Origin: Heterocephalus glaber
Taxonomy: Eukaryota > Chordata > Mammalia > Rodentia > Bathyergidae
NCBI RefSeq assembly: GCF_000247695.1
Contig: NW_004624743.1
Location: 2,643,368-2,707,367, forward strand
Reading direction: 5' to 3'
DNA: 64,000 nt
Of the stretch, positions 51,601 to 60,478 are shown one piece after another. Below the pieces are notes generated by a model. That model saw only the letters and a list, made by a program, of their open reading frames with translations, had not been told where the DNA came from and made no database searches. Both the position numbers and the translations under genes were made by a program. Every line of letters starts with the position of its first letter. The stretch's first letter is position 1.

Positions 51601-53183
51601 CATCTCAATTCCTTTTTCAGCCCATCTTTTTACATTCCCTTTGCCTCCCCGGTCCGACTTTCCTCCCTCTCATCCCCCTTCCCATTTGGAAAAGTTTTAT
51701 CTCTCTGTCTCCTATTAGCCATCTTTTATTTATATTATCTTTTTTTTTTTTTCTTTTTTTGGTACTGGGGATTGAACTCGGGACCTTGCACTTGCGAGAC
51801 AGGCTCTGGAACCACTGAGCTAAATTCCCGGCTCTTATTTATATTATCTTTATTTATACTTTCAGTTGCTCATATAAAAGAAGCCATGTCTGATTTGTGT
51901 CACTCAGCGTACGCCCAGTGTCCTACAAATGATTCAAGTTTTTCCTTCTTTATAGCAGAGTAGTGCTCTATCTCTAGGCTTCTTATAATATTCAATGCAA
52001 AGTAAATGCTACAGAAATAGTCATTGCACTGTATTATTTGGGAATACAGAAGAGAAGAACAAACACAACTTTTAAAAATATTTCTGATCTGCACTTCCTT
52101 GGATCCACTCGTGCGGAGCCCACAGCTATGGTGGGTTTGGTTTGCTTTGCGGTTCCACGCATCAGTGGGGGTCTCGGAACACCTCCCTTGCATATAAGAG
52201 GGGACACTGTGCACCTGACAGCATGGAGAGGAGGTGATGGGGAGGAAGAGACAGAGGGCAGCAGGAGCCACAGGGACGCACTGGGTCTCAGTCCACGGCC
52301 AGAAGCCTGGAGTCACATTGTACCTTCACGGCTTGTGCTGCTGTCCTGTTATGTGACACCTGGCCAGTCGCTTAGGCCCCTGTGCCTCAGGTTCCCCCTC
52401 ATAAAGTAGGAGTCCCTTGGGGACTGGCTTATGGGCTCCTGAGGGTGCTAAACAAGACGGTGTGGATCAGTGTGAGCCTTTATTTTTCCTTGTTTTGCCT
52501 CGCTGGGAATCGTGACATCCTCCCCGTAAGACTTCCTGGTAGGAGAGGCAAAGGCCGGGCCCTGAGGCATGAAACCCTGATGGGACTTACCGTGCTCGGA
52601 GCATGCTGTGCCCTGGGGGCTCACCACGGCAGGTAGGGCTTGACACGGAGTAGAGTGAAAGAGCTTTCCTTCCAGAGCCTTGGATTTCACCGTGACACCC
52701 CAGGTCCTGGTACTTGGGGGTCAGTCCTGGTTTAGAATCAAGTTTCTCGGTCCCATCAGCACAGTCGTGGTCATCAGGTCACGGGCTTCAGTTGTGCAGC
52801 AAATGTGTGAGAAGCAGCTGGGGGACACGGGCCTCTGCAGGGAAGGCAGGTCACGGCCATCTTCTTTCTCCTGACAGATCCAGGGCTTTGCCGTCCAGGG
52901 CGGGCGGTTCGCCGAGGCCAGAGACTGTGCCCCCTCCTGGTCGCCGGCCGTGCTCCTCGGCCTGGCCGTGTCTCTCATCCTGCTGCTGGTGCTGGCCTAC
53001 GCCCTGCACATGCTCATCTACCTGCGCTCGCTGGACCGGCACTACGAGTTCATCACTGCCTCCCCTGCCCACTTCCCCCAGCTTCGGGCTCACCGAGCCT
53101 CCGAGGAGAAGGAGCTGCTTGGGAGCCAGGCCCAGGAGAGCTACGAGCTGCAGAGCCTGCAGATCTGCAAGATCTACGTCTAA
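31708..53183 (+). CDS. ATP6AP1L: ATP6AP1L, V-ATPase accessory protein 1-like, six coding exons
   Basis: This is a paralogue of ATP6AP1 (Ac45), a membrane glycoprotein associated with the V-ATPase Vo sector. Exons: 31708-31802, 37656-37696, 37806-37867, 38598-38833, 48046-48280, 52878-53183. All junctions are GT-AG and all phases agree, giving 324 residues. Visible features: hydrophobic N-terminal signal peptide (about 1-22); low-complexity Ser/Thr/Lys linker encoded by two tiny exons; lumenal domain (about 67-240) with cysteines 101, 139, 191 and 240 and N-glycosylation sequons at N58, N115 and N169; transmembrane helix about 247-271; then a cytosolic tail of about 53 residues. The helix YALHMLIYLRSLDR matches the end of Ac45, whose own tail is shorter. 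The order after ATG10 and RPS23 matches human. The first exon is inferred from phase and signal peptide and is the least certain; non-coding exons may lie upstream, towards the CpG island. Confidence 0.88.
34500..35035 (+). mobile_element. L1 3' end
   Basis: The sequence runs from an ORF2-tail-like start (CTAAACTGGAAACACCTTAA) through GCTTGCCAGGGGCTGAAGGC to CATAAATTATACCACAATAAA less its last base, the classic end of an L1M-type element. Confidence 0.7.
36326..36413 (-). repeat. ID-type SINE
   Basis: A T-tract is followed by GGTACCGGGATGGAACTCAG on the plus strand. The target duplication TAGTGGTTCTT occurs at 36315-36325 and 36416-36426. Confidence 0.9.
36450..36610 (+). repeat. B1-dID composite SINE
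   Basis: CCTGTAATTCTAGCACTCTG opens the B1-like half; the tRNA-like half ends in AGCCCTTGATTCAATTCCTG. Confidence 0.75.
36641..36672. repeat. (CA)n microsatellite
   Basis: About 16 CA units follow the SINE tail. Confidence 0.95.
36690..36905 (+). mobile_element. MaLR-like LTR 3' end
   Basis: AACCATGAGCTAAATAAACC, CTCTTCCCG and the terminal GAAAAGCTGACTAATAC are typical of the 3' end of MaLR LTRs. Confidence 0.65.
37656..37696 (+). CDS. ATP6AP1L: ATP6AP1L coding exon 2 (41 nt)
   Basis: This micro-exon is bracketed by a strong polypyrimidine/acceptor (CTCCTTTTTAATTTCAG) and donor GTAAGA. It encodes SRTSSNKEVVLKS. Only the frame set by exon 1 is open; the other two contain stops, which supports the phase. 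Confidence 0.8.
37806..37867 (+). CDS. ATP6AP1L: ATP6AP1L coding exon 3 (62 nt)
   Basis: The exon encodes QQINGNMKPVQNLTPVPTTQ after a split aspartate codon, with a sequon at N58. The acceptor is ACTTGGCAG and the donor GTATGG. It ends on a codon boundary. Confidence 0.82.
38080..38171 (-). repeat. ID-type SINE
   Basis: The target duplication is CTCTTTTGTATTTTC (38065-38079) versus CTCTTTTATATTTTC (38172-38186). The body reads GGTACTGGGGATCGAACTTG on the plus strand. Confidence 0.92.
38598..38833 (+). CDS. ATP6AP1L: ATP6AP1L coding exon 4 (lumenal domain)
   Basis: The 236-nt exon encodes residues 67-144 plus two bases. It includes PVRVAFDGTPCILFWARRVT, sequon NET at 115 and Cys139. The donor is GTGAGT and the acceptor TTGAATAG. 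Confidence 0.92.
40305..40560 (-). mobile_element. MaLR-like LTR, copy 3
   Basis: On the plus strand it begins TCTGTCTTAGTCACTTTCC and runs through TGGCTGGGTCCAAGGCAGG to the CACGCCCCCAGGGACCTGCC block shared with the other copies. Confidence 0.6.
40695..41035 (-). mobile_element. MaLR-like LTR, copy 4
   Basis: It begins TTGTCTTAGTCACTTTCTC and repeats the order of copy 3, in the same orientation and only about 135 bases away. Confidence 0.6.
41810..42420 (+). mobile_element. mariner-type element remnant, copy B, with transposase C terminus
   Basis: The left part (41810-41980) matches fragment A (9570-9910). On the plus strand 42091-42420 encodes the C-terminal part of a mariner transposase: FWLFSNVKMTMKGKYFELIQ is the modified version of the family's DFWLFPKLK block. 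An ID SINE with a target duplication sits inside (41999-42085). The remainder of the transposase is missing. Confidence 0.6.
41999..42085 (+). repeat. ID-type SINE
   Basis: In sense orientation it begins AGGGCCGAGGTTTTAGCTCT and ends in a C/A tract. The target duplication is AAAACCATGATGGA (41985-41998) versus AAAACATGATGGA (42086-42098). Confidence 0.88.
43359..43452 (-). repeat. ID-type SINE
   Basis: The perfect 15-base target duplication TTTCTACTTATTTCT occurs at 43344-43358 and 43453-43467. The body reads GGTACTGGAGATCGAACTCA on the plus strand. Confidence 0.93.
43520..44460. mobile_element. L1 3' end with internal inversion
   Basis: About 43520-44145 is antisense L1 (AACTGCCAAACTGTTTTTGA, ACATCCTCATCAATGCATGT). 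From about 44150 the sequence runs in sense (TCAGTGAAATAAATCAGACA, CTCTTATATGAGAAACCCAG). Confidence 0.65.
45215..45345 (-). repeat. B1-like SINE
   Basis: TTCCTGCCTCAGTTTCCTGA and GTGTGCCACCATGCCTGAC on the plus strand are the reverse of B1. Confidence 0.8.
45350..45760 (-). mobile_element. antisense L1 remnant with (TTTA)n
   Basis: TCTGGATAAAGTCCTTTGTG and AAGGTCAAAATGTTTTATTT correspond to a commonly seen antisense L1 stretch. A TTTA repeat lies at about 45411-45439. Confidence 0.65.
47545..47700 (-). mobile_element. mariner-type fragment, copy C (weak)
   Basis: AGAGTAAAAGATACACTGCC and the AAAATACTCCGCC block resemble the left parts of fragments A and B. It is short and diverged. Confidence 0.35.
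47790..48660. promoter_or_regulatory. ATP6AP1L: intragenic CpG-rich block around ATP6AP1L exon 5
   Basis: CpG-rich sequence surrounds the 235-nt exon 5 in an otherwise AT-rich gene. It could be an orphan CpG island with an internal promoter, or just locally GC-biased DNA. No start-site motif was found. Confidence 0.45.
48046..48280 (+). CDS. ATP6AP1L: ATP6AP1L coding exon 5 (lumenal domain)
   Basis: The 235-nt exon encodes residues 146-223 after a split threonine codon: PPSQSWFSLRRVEIVLNGSV, then the YRCHRVSSL segment. It has a sequon at N169 and Cys191. The acceptor is CCTTTGCAG and the donor GTAAGG. Codons are much more GC-rich than in exons 1-4. Confidence 0.92.
48680..48790 (+). repeat. 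MIR-like SINE
   Basis: CATTGTCCCTATTTTACAAA followed by GGAAATGAAGCCC resembles the MIR core. Confidence 0.5.
48985..49470 (+). mobile_element. L1 3' end
   Basis: TGTTGGCAAGGATATGGAGC through TGGAATGTTATTCAGCTGTA to AACGATATGCTCCCACTTGC follow the order of the L1 ORF2 tail in sense. Confidence 0.75.
49471..50700. other. ATP6AP1L intron 5, part with nothing recognised
   Basis: Several open frames exist on both strands, none with a recognised domain or convincing splice site. Confidence 0.45.
50709..50905 (-). repeat. dID-B1 composite SINE, near full length
   Basis: The T-tract and GGTACTGGGGGTTGAACCCA less one internal G, then CCTCCTGTCTCAGCCGCCCA and TTACAGGCGTGTGCCACTAC, show the whole composite in reverse. 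Confidence 0.9.
50910..51540. other. ATP6AP1L intron 5, nothing recognised
   Basis: An open frame of 116 codons on the plus strand (51121-51471) has no recognised domain and no splice support. Confidence 0.4.
51545..51965 (-). mobile_element. antisense L1 3' end, split by an ID SINE
   Basis: CCCCTTCCCATTTGGAAAAG and the TTGCTCATATAAAAGAAGCC block match 12245-12560. The SINE at 51743-51834 interrupts it. Confidence 0.65.
51743..51834 (-). repeat. ID-type SINE inserted into L1
   Basis: The perfect 17-base target duplication TTATTTATATTATCTTT occurs at 51726-51742 and 51835-51851. The body reads GGTACTGGGGATTGAACTCG on the plus strand. Confidence 0.95.
51970..52860. other. ATP6AP1L intron 5, 3' part
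   Basis: I recognise neither a repeat nor an exon here. The stretch ends in the acceptor region TTCTTTCTCCTGACAG of exon 6. Confidence 0.5.
52878..53183 (+). CDS. ATP6AP1L: ATP6AP1L terminal coding exon (transmembrane helix and tail)
   Basis: The exon encodes residues 224-324. Cys240 precedes the helix VLLGLAVSLILLLVLAYALH. The tail carries YEFI (residues 279-282), a YxxPhi-type signal, and EEKELL (299-304), an acidic dileucine signal. It ends YELQSLQICKIYV with TAA at 53181-53183. An overlapping frame gives a longer but meaningless protein. Confidence 0.95.
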   Translation: MQGFAVQGGRFAEARDCAPSWSPAVLLGLAVSLILLLVLAYALHMLIYLRSLDRHYEFITASPAHFPQLRAHRASEEKELLGSQAQESYELQSLQICKIYV

Positions 53184-53260
53184 CAGCCTCCCTGCTCCCC
53201 AGTCCACAGCGGGTCCTGCGGCAGCCTCTCTTCTGTGCTGATGGACTTGTGAATGGCCTG

Positions 53261-53266
53261 ATTAAA
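53261..53266 (+). terminator. ATP6AP1L: candidate ATP6AP1L poly(A) signal
   Basis: ATTAAA lies 78 bases after the stop codon, immediately before an ID SINE insertion. Further AATAAA-like sites lie near 53573. Confidence 0.55.
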
Positions 53267-53280
53267 CCAAGCAAAAACTG

Positions 53281-53372
53281 GGCCAGGGATTTAGCTCAGT
53301 GGTTCCCGGTGCCTGCCTTGCAAGTGCAAGGTCCCGAGTTCTATCCCCTGTACCCCCCGCCCCCCCAAAAAA
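53281..53372 (+). repeat. ID-type SINE
   Basis: In sense orientation it reads GGGCCAGGGATTTAGCTCAG less one 5' base, then GCAAGGTCCCGAGTTCTATC. A likely duplication AAGCAAAAA flanks it (53269-53277, 53374-53382). Confidence 0.88.
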
Positions 53373-53389
53373 CAAGCAAAAATGAGAAA

Positions 53390-56300
53390 ATGAAATGCGT
53401 AAGGAGTTAGCTTTGCGGCTTCCCCTTAGATGGACGGGCCAAGGAGAAGGCCCTGCAGGGGTTCTGCCTTGAAAGTGAAGAGATGGTATTTCTGGTTAGA
53501 TGACGGGGAGGAGAGAGATGAAACACGGACAAAGGAAAACAAAACTTACTGTGGCTGTGATAAGACTAGAAATAATAAACCTAAGGTTATCCGACACAGA
53601 ATCTGCTTTGTAACGTACTTTGAACTTTTCAGAAATTGTGTCCTAGTTTTTCTTAGAAAGTAGTCTTCCTTTTGTGGAGCCTTGAGGGACAGCGCCTCTC
53701 AACCCACTGGAGCGCCTTGGGGAAGGTCTTCTCGTCGTCCCATGAGCCTCAGAAGCAATGCCGTCCCTCCGTGCAGCGGGAGTAAGGGCCCACTCCACAG
53801 TGCAGGGTGCGTCTCCCTTGCCTGATGCAGCCCCTGGAAGCCCTCCTGGCTGCACTTGACACAGCCGTGAGCTAGGTAGGAACGGTGACTTGCTCCACCA
53901 ACACAGCTGTGAGACAAAGCTCTAGTCCCCTTCCTCAGAGGGCAGAGTCCCCCTGCGGATTTGTCCAGAATCCTTTGCAATTCATGGTAGACGCTGCAGA
54001 CTGATTCTCTGTCCAACTCACTGAAGCCTCTCTAATCACCTCTGTGTTAAAGAACTCATAAACGTAAGCATACATTGCATTTTCCTGTCTCAGTTCTGTC
54101 CATGACCCAGGCTCTGCTAAGAGGATATCCCTGCAGAGAGCCTAGAGCCCAGGCAGGAATGGACTGGGGGGTGGCCCGCAGGGAAATGGGCTCCTGTGTG
54201 TGCTGTGGGCATGGGTGACTGTCTCGTTCCCTCTTCAGGGGAAGGTGGGTGAGAGAGACCCTCCATATTTACGGCAGAGCAGTCTTATGTTGAACATTTC
54301 TTTTGCTGCATCAGTATTGGCCATGAAGGTAGCTTTGCTTCCAGCTCTCAGGATTCTGTAAGATCATAATATTTTATAGTGATTTTCTGTATGTTTTCTT
54401 ACCTTGGAATTCTGTAGTCTGCAACTAAGAACCCTGATTTATGTAGATGTTAGTGCCAGGATGGTTGCAGGCAACAGACCCAAGGAATGAGAATCTTGGA
54501 TTAATGATCTGATCCTCTTTGCCTTCAGATCAGTGGAAAATCTGTTAGCATTAAGAGAGTGGTCTGCTGATCTCCCACACCATTCAGGCCACGCCGTTTA
54601 GCAGTGAGAGTGAAATTTTCACTGCTGTTGCTTTGGGTATCCAAATGGAAGTTGGAAATAAATAGGCAGAGTCAGTGTATGTTTGATAGACTAGGAACCC
54701 TAAAGATAAGTGTAATCTAATTTTTAAAAAAAATTAATTTTATTGGTACATTTTAGGTATACAGTTTAATGAGATTCATCAGTGGAGATTTGTACCTTTA
54801 CATAATCTCTCTTGGTTCTTATTTAACTAGTGTACTTTTGAAATTGAAAGGGAATGCCCTCACAGATTCCAAGGTCCTAGACGTGGGCGGTGCCAGACAA
54901 ACTGGGATGGATGGACAGATGACAGGTAGAGTCATCCTAGGCATGGGTGATCCACCATAGGCTAAGCAGATCCTCCTGACAGAACTGGATAGTTTACAAA
55001 AAGGAAAGAGTAGCTTCAGATTTTAAATTGACATCTCAAGCCATGTTCAGATGTCTGGGGAGTTTCTCTGACGGATCTGAATGGGATTCCTTACCTCCTG
55101 TCAAAGGGCTGACTGAGTTAAAAACCAAACCCAGGTCTGACCTGCAGTATTCTGACCTGCATTGTAGGTGGAATGCACACCTCATCAGGCCTCTTGTATG
55201 GGCTTGAGAGCATTGAGGACAAGACAGAAAGTTTGAGAAGAACAACAGTAGCTTTTGGGGAGACTTAGACAACTTTAAGAGTACCGAGTTCTCAAACTCC
55301 ACACTGTTTTTCTTGCTAGCAGAGCCAGCCCCTGGGAGATGAAGCTGCCCCTGCTTTGCGTTGAAGACCCTGTGGTAACCTCAGTGATCGACACCTGGCC
55401 AGGGTGTGCTGCTTTCCTCACAGTCTTTGGGCAGGCAGAGCCGCATTCTAGGCTGTTCCAGGCAGCCCACTGCAGAGTCAGGTCTGGGAGAATAAAATGG
55501 CGGAAACAGCAAAAGGTGGGGAGACTACAGGTAGGAATGGATTCTGGAGGTGCTAGTGGAGCAGGAGATGAACTGAATTGTTTGATATGGCTTCTCTTAC
55601 CAGAGAATAGGATTAAATTTGTTAGAGCATCAGGGAGTGCTGTTTTGCTCACTGTGTTAAAACCCGGATTCTACAAGGGGATAAATGAAACAGAGAGATC
55701 AGAAATACCTAGGAATTGTATGGAGAAAGAAATTTAACGACTTAGGGAACTGGGATGTAGGAATGGACTTACAAAGTGTCAACTGCTTCCCCTCTCACTA
55801 ACGGTTTTCCTTGGTGATGGCTCTGAAGATGTTCTCTTCATCCTGGCACTGAGAAATACTTTGGAACAGCACCTGCCCTGGTGGCTGACCTCTGTAGGCT
55901 TGGGGTGAAGGTAGGAGATGCCACCCTTGAAATGGAATCCTTTGTCTCAGTAAGGATCCCAAGATCCTGGGGTGGTGGAGGTCAAAGAGCAGCACAGGAA
56001 CACTGGGGGGCTGAAGGGCATTCGTAGAGGGAGAAGGCAAACCAAGAAAGAATAGTGTCCCAGCAATCCAAGGGGGAAAAGACTTTCAAGATAAAGGGAA
56101 GAGTCAGCTATGTCACATGCTAGAGGAGAGGTGCAGTTAGGAAAGAACTATGAATTGTGTATTTCTTAGATTTGCCCAATAGGAGGTCAGTGATAGACAT
56201 CATACTCTTTAGAAAAGAGGGAGTAGACATAGCTCAGGGAATGGATTCCCTAGGTTTTCTCCTAGAGTGTGTGCCATGGATTGGTTGCCTGCCTTCTCCA

Positions 56301-57945
56301 GGGTTCACGGTCCTCCCAGAAGAGCCTCCTCCGTGTGACCCTCCCCTTCTGGGTTGGAGAAACTGCTTTGCTCCTGTGCCTCTGGGTGCAGGGGTGGCGA
56401 CAGCTCCACTGTCCCCAGCTGCACCTCGCTACACCATCTCTTTGGGCTCTCCTTACCCCACCAGGCCCTTTCCAGATGGCTCTCTTTAAATGAAACCCTC
56501 CTTCAATGCCCTAGCCTGAAGGTACTGTCTGATTCCTATTGGGATGGAGCTTTATACAGAGGTTCAGGCAAATTAAACTTTACCTGTTGCTTTGTTGGTT
56601 TTAAATCTAGAAGTTGTACAGTTTTTCAGAAAGGATTTAATAATTACAGGCATAATCTCTGGTTTAAGTGCAAAGCGTAAAAAATCACTGCTAACACACT
56701 GAATGGACACCCCACCAAGTTGACTGCTTTTCGGTTGGGAGCTGCTGGGCCAGAGGGAGGGAGCCAGGGTATAAGGAAAGGTTAAAGGAGTGGATCCCCT
56801 CCGCAGGGAGGGGAGAGATTTGCTGGAGCTGGACCCTCAGTGAAGCCTTGGTGTCACAGGGTTCCGTTCTTGTGGTGACTGCGGAGAGGAAGGAGGCTTT
56901 CCTCAGTGGAACTGAGCACACAGAAGGTCACCGCCTTAGGACAGAGTCTTGAACAGCTGTCCTTCTACCCCTGCCTCATGTCTCAGAGATTAGAAAGACA
57001 ATGAAACCAGTCAAGTGCTGTCTTTTCCATGTGACCTTTTGAAACGCCTGCCTTTATTTCAGATCTCTGTCTGTGTGGTAGAGCTTGCCATGCTTGTATG
57101 TATGCTTTTACCCTCTGAGATCAACATTTCCAAGGACCAGGCAGTACTAGAGTAAAACCTCTGATCCTCACAGAATTTTCAACATAGTTTGGATCTTCTG
57201 ATATTTTTGTTAAGGAAAAACAGGGCAAATATGTAAGTGGGCACATGTAGTAGATACAACAGTTTACTCTTTTGCAACCTGTGCAACTCTGATGCTGGTG
57301 ACTCGGAACAGAGGTCACCAAATTGTCTGGTCTTAAGGAGAAGTGTCCCTTTACTATGAGGAGTAAGTCTGCTCCTAATGTGCCGAGATCCAGCAGGCAG
57401 GTGGGTGGGTGCATGCGTGGCAGTGACTTGCATTCTTGGTTCTTCTAGGTCTGATTTCCTGACGCTGTTGGGTTTCAGTCACTGCTTGGTCCTCATCTCT
57501 CTGCATTGCTCTCTGTGCCTGAAGCTCTGCCTGTTGTGGGCAGGGGCATCACAGGAAAGTTGGGGAGTAATAGGAAAATCCCAGCATGGGACACAAAGTA
57601 ATTCCAGGTTCTCTGATCGTGGAAACCTAATGCTTATTCCTAATTATAGGTCATGTTTGTCTTCTGGTCTTGAATTTTTACCATCTTGTGGTCCTCCCTA
57701 TGTGTTCCTCTAAGTTCTTTGCATATCGCTCTAATATCATGGACCTACAAACCCTGTCTTCCCAGCCCACAATGAGGGATTTGAAACTCTGTTATGCTGA
57801 GCGATTTGAGTCTTTATTAGAACTGTTTTATGGAGGTTGGATCTAAGAATCTCATCTTTTACAGCCAAATGCTTCAAATATGGTATTATGCTCATAGAGA
57901 AAAGCCTTTCTTCATAAGAATTTTTTAAAGTCACCCAGCTCAAAC
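53390..57945. other. intergenic DNA downstream of ATP6AP1L
   Basis: No gene is recognised. About 55040-56550 may include worn LTR or retroviral-type pieces, but I cannot name them. Open frames on both strands look accidental. Confidence 0.4.
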
Positions 57946-57984
57946 TGCAGCCAGGTCAAAAATAACAGCTCTTCATCTGTTGAG

Positions 57985-58135
57985 TGACCTCTCTCCCATC
58001 CATCCCACCTACCTGTCCACCCATCCACAGGTCCAGTCACCTGTCCATCCATCATCCATCCATCCATCCATCCACCCACACATCCATCCACTCATCCACC
58101 CCCCCATCCACCCATTCACCTATCCATCCATCCTG
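57985..58135. repeat. (CATC)n imperfect tetranucleotide repeat
   Basis: CCATCCATCCATCCATCC and variants with CCAC and CCTGTC interruptions fill the stretch. Confidence 0.92.
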
Positions 58136-58139
58136 TTAC

Positions 58140-59635
58140 TATGTTAAATGAATATGATTTTACAATGTTAAAAACATAAAAGATGTTTGAAAGTCTATAA
58201 CTTTAGATTATGAAAAATCCACATTAGCTCTTTGATGTAGAAGTTACAGAAAACCTTAGAAAGATGAAGAATTTTTCATTGTTCTTTATAAAATAGTTTA
58301 CCATAGAGTGCATATTATTATAGTTTCTGGTTAAGGAGCTAAGATTTATTTCCAACAATGATAAAGTGTTTCTTGAACGTTACGATGCTATTACAGTAAT
58401 AAATGTTTCCCAAAATGTTTTTTTCCACCAATGGCATCATCTTGAGTATCACTGATCACTGGACTTAAAAAATCTATCGTCACATTTATGTGAGGCATTG
58501 GGCTTAACAACCTATTCAATAGTTCCCAATTCTCCTCAAGAAAGGCACATTCCCATTCCTGCCTCAGTGAATCATTCTAGTGAGATCTAGGGATTTATGT
58601 GTTATTAATATTTCTTGCTCTTTGTCCAGTGTCCAGGAAAATATGCTCATAGAGATTTCGGCAAATGTTCAAAGTGTAGTTGGTTACCCTTCAACTCCTT
58701 TCTTCAGCTGCTAGGTCCTCGTTCTCTCTCTCTCTCTCTTCTTGAGGATGTACGTATTCCAAGGCTGAGCCAGGCTTCCCAGTATGCTTTCCTTCTTACA
58801 GTGATAATTCCTTAATGTAAACTAGAATATGGACTAAATTGGCTGGATTCACTTCATGTTTAAATGTCTCGTAGTCAGAGCACGGAACCGGTTGACCTTC
58901 TCCAATCATCGGTAGTTTACATCTACTTCTTCCTCCAGCTGCAAAAAGGTTGTCTGATTATTAACAGGGAAATCAGCTCTGACCTGACCTCAAGTGCAAG
59001 AAGGACTCTACAGGGACAGAGGCAGATTTTGAAGCAGAAGGCCTTCTTCAAGAAAATGTAAAATTCCACATATAATCTAGGCATGAAGGTGATTCTTTAT
59101 TAAGAAAAACAAGAACAAATCACCAATAATTAAACATCTAAAAAGTTGAGTCTTCAACTTCTACAAAAATATGCAATCATGAGGACACAATGCTAGGGCC
59201 TGCTCTAGGGGCCCAAGAGAAGCCTGTATAAATGTGTGTGTGTATAAACATTTGTATATGTATGCATGCGTATGTATTAGTATTTTTGTGGAGATTTGAC
59301 ATCATGTACGAATGTGGAAGCTGGTTAGACAGTCCTTGTGAGCCTGTTGTCTCTGTGTCTGTGACTAGAAGCTGAAGTTTTCAGGGCAGGTATTTAGGAG
59401 GGGAAGATGGATGTAAAATGGTTGGGACAAGCTGGGACCCATGACGATGAGCTGGGAGGGAAATGGAGACACTGAAGGAAAGGCAGAGAAGCTGCAGGCC
59501 TGAGTGTTGTCTGCACCCTCTGGAGGTAAAAGACCAATGCGGTGATTGCTTCATCTCCAACTGCTAAATCTCTTGCAAATATATCTCTTAGGTATGGTTC
59601 ACCTTGGTGGGAAATAGGGAAGGAAATTCTGGGAA
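58140..59635. other. intergenic DNA, nothing recognised
   Basis: Only short open frames and a TC tract at about 58725-58740 are seen. Confidence 0.45.
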
Positions 59636-59639
59636 ACAC

Positions 59640-59975
59640 GGTGGCGGTGGTGGTTAAGCTTAATTGTGTCAACTTGATTTGCTTGGAAGCCACCTAGGGG
59701 ATTAATGAATCGCACTTCTGTGAATCTGGGTGTGGCCTTGGATACTGTATATGGTCCCATGTCCCTTTTTCACTGGCACTGTTCTCTGACTCCACTTCCT
59801 TGCAGCCATGAACTAAGCAGCTTTGCCTTGCTAGCCCCTTTCACTATGATGTTTCTGCCTTGGAGCCAGCTAACCATGAGCTGAATCCCCTAAAACCACA
59901 AGCTTAACTAAACCCTCTTCCTTTAAGTTTTGGGAGCCAGGTGCCAGATACAGGAAAACTGGCTAATACTGTGAT
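59640..59975 (+). mobile_element. LTR-like repeat, family unsure
   Basis: AAGCTTAATTGTGTCAACTT opens it, and AAACTGGCTAATACTG closes it, in the style of mammalian LTR or MER repeats. Confidence 0.5.
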
Positions 59976-60390
59976 TCAGATATAGTCTGCCCCTGCAGTG
60001 GGGTTATGTGTTGACATTTAGTCTCCATTGTGAGGTGCTGAGGGGGTAGAAACTTGATCTGACTATGGTGTTTAGAGGGAGGACCTTTGGAAGTGATTAA
60101 GACAAGATGAGATCATTAGGGTCCAACCCTCATGAGTGTATCCCTGTGGCTTTAGAAGCAGATGGAGACGCATACACACACACATGCATGGACACACACA
60201 CCCTGTCTCTTGCCATGTAATGTCCTGGACGGCTTAGCACTCTGCCAGCAAGGTGGCTATCACCAGATGTGGCCTTTTGACTTTGCACCTTCAAAACCAT
60301 AAGCCAAAGATAAAAATCATTTCTCTATAAAGTAGTACCTGAGTAAGTAACCTATTTTGTTATACTAATGAAAAGTTAGCTAATACACAC
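59976..60390 (+). mobile_element. MaLR-like LTR
   Basis: GGTTATGTGTTGACATTTAG, the GGAGGACCTTTGGAAGTGAT block and the terminal AAAGTTAGCTAATACAC follow the layout of MLT1-type LTRs. Confidence 0.65.
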
Positions 60391-60478
60391 AGTTCAGCCT
60401 AGCTGTATTGATACCTTATGAAACTATCACTGTCCTTCATCAGCTCAGTACTCAAATACACTTCATTGAAGCTATATA

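Noticed and set aside
52714..53241. 175-codon frame overlapping the last ATP6AP1L exon
   Set aside because: It is Ser/Pro/Arg-rich with no homology, whereas the overlapping frame gives the membrane helix and tail of the family.
53281..53372. tRNA gene
   Set aside because: The A- and B-box-like segments belong to an ID-type SINE with poly-A-like tail and target duplication; no tRNA fold is complete.
55275..55737. Overlapping frames of 125 and 132 codons on opposite strands
   Set aside because: No recognised family; composition and position suggest a worn repeat.
57985..58135. CRISPR-like short repeats
   Set aside because: The units are four bases without unique spacers, a plain eukaryotic microsatellite.
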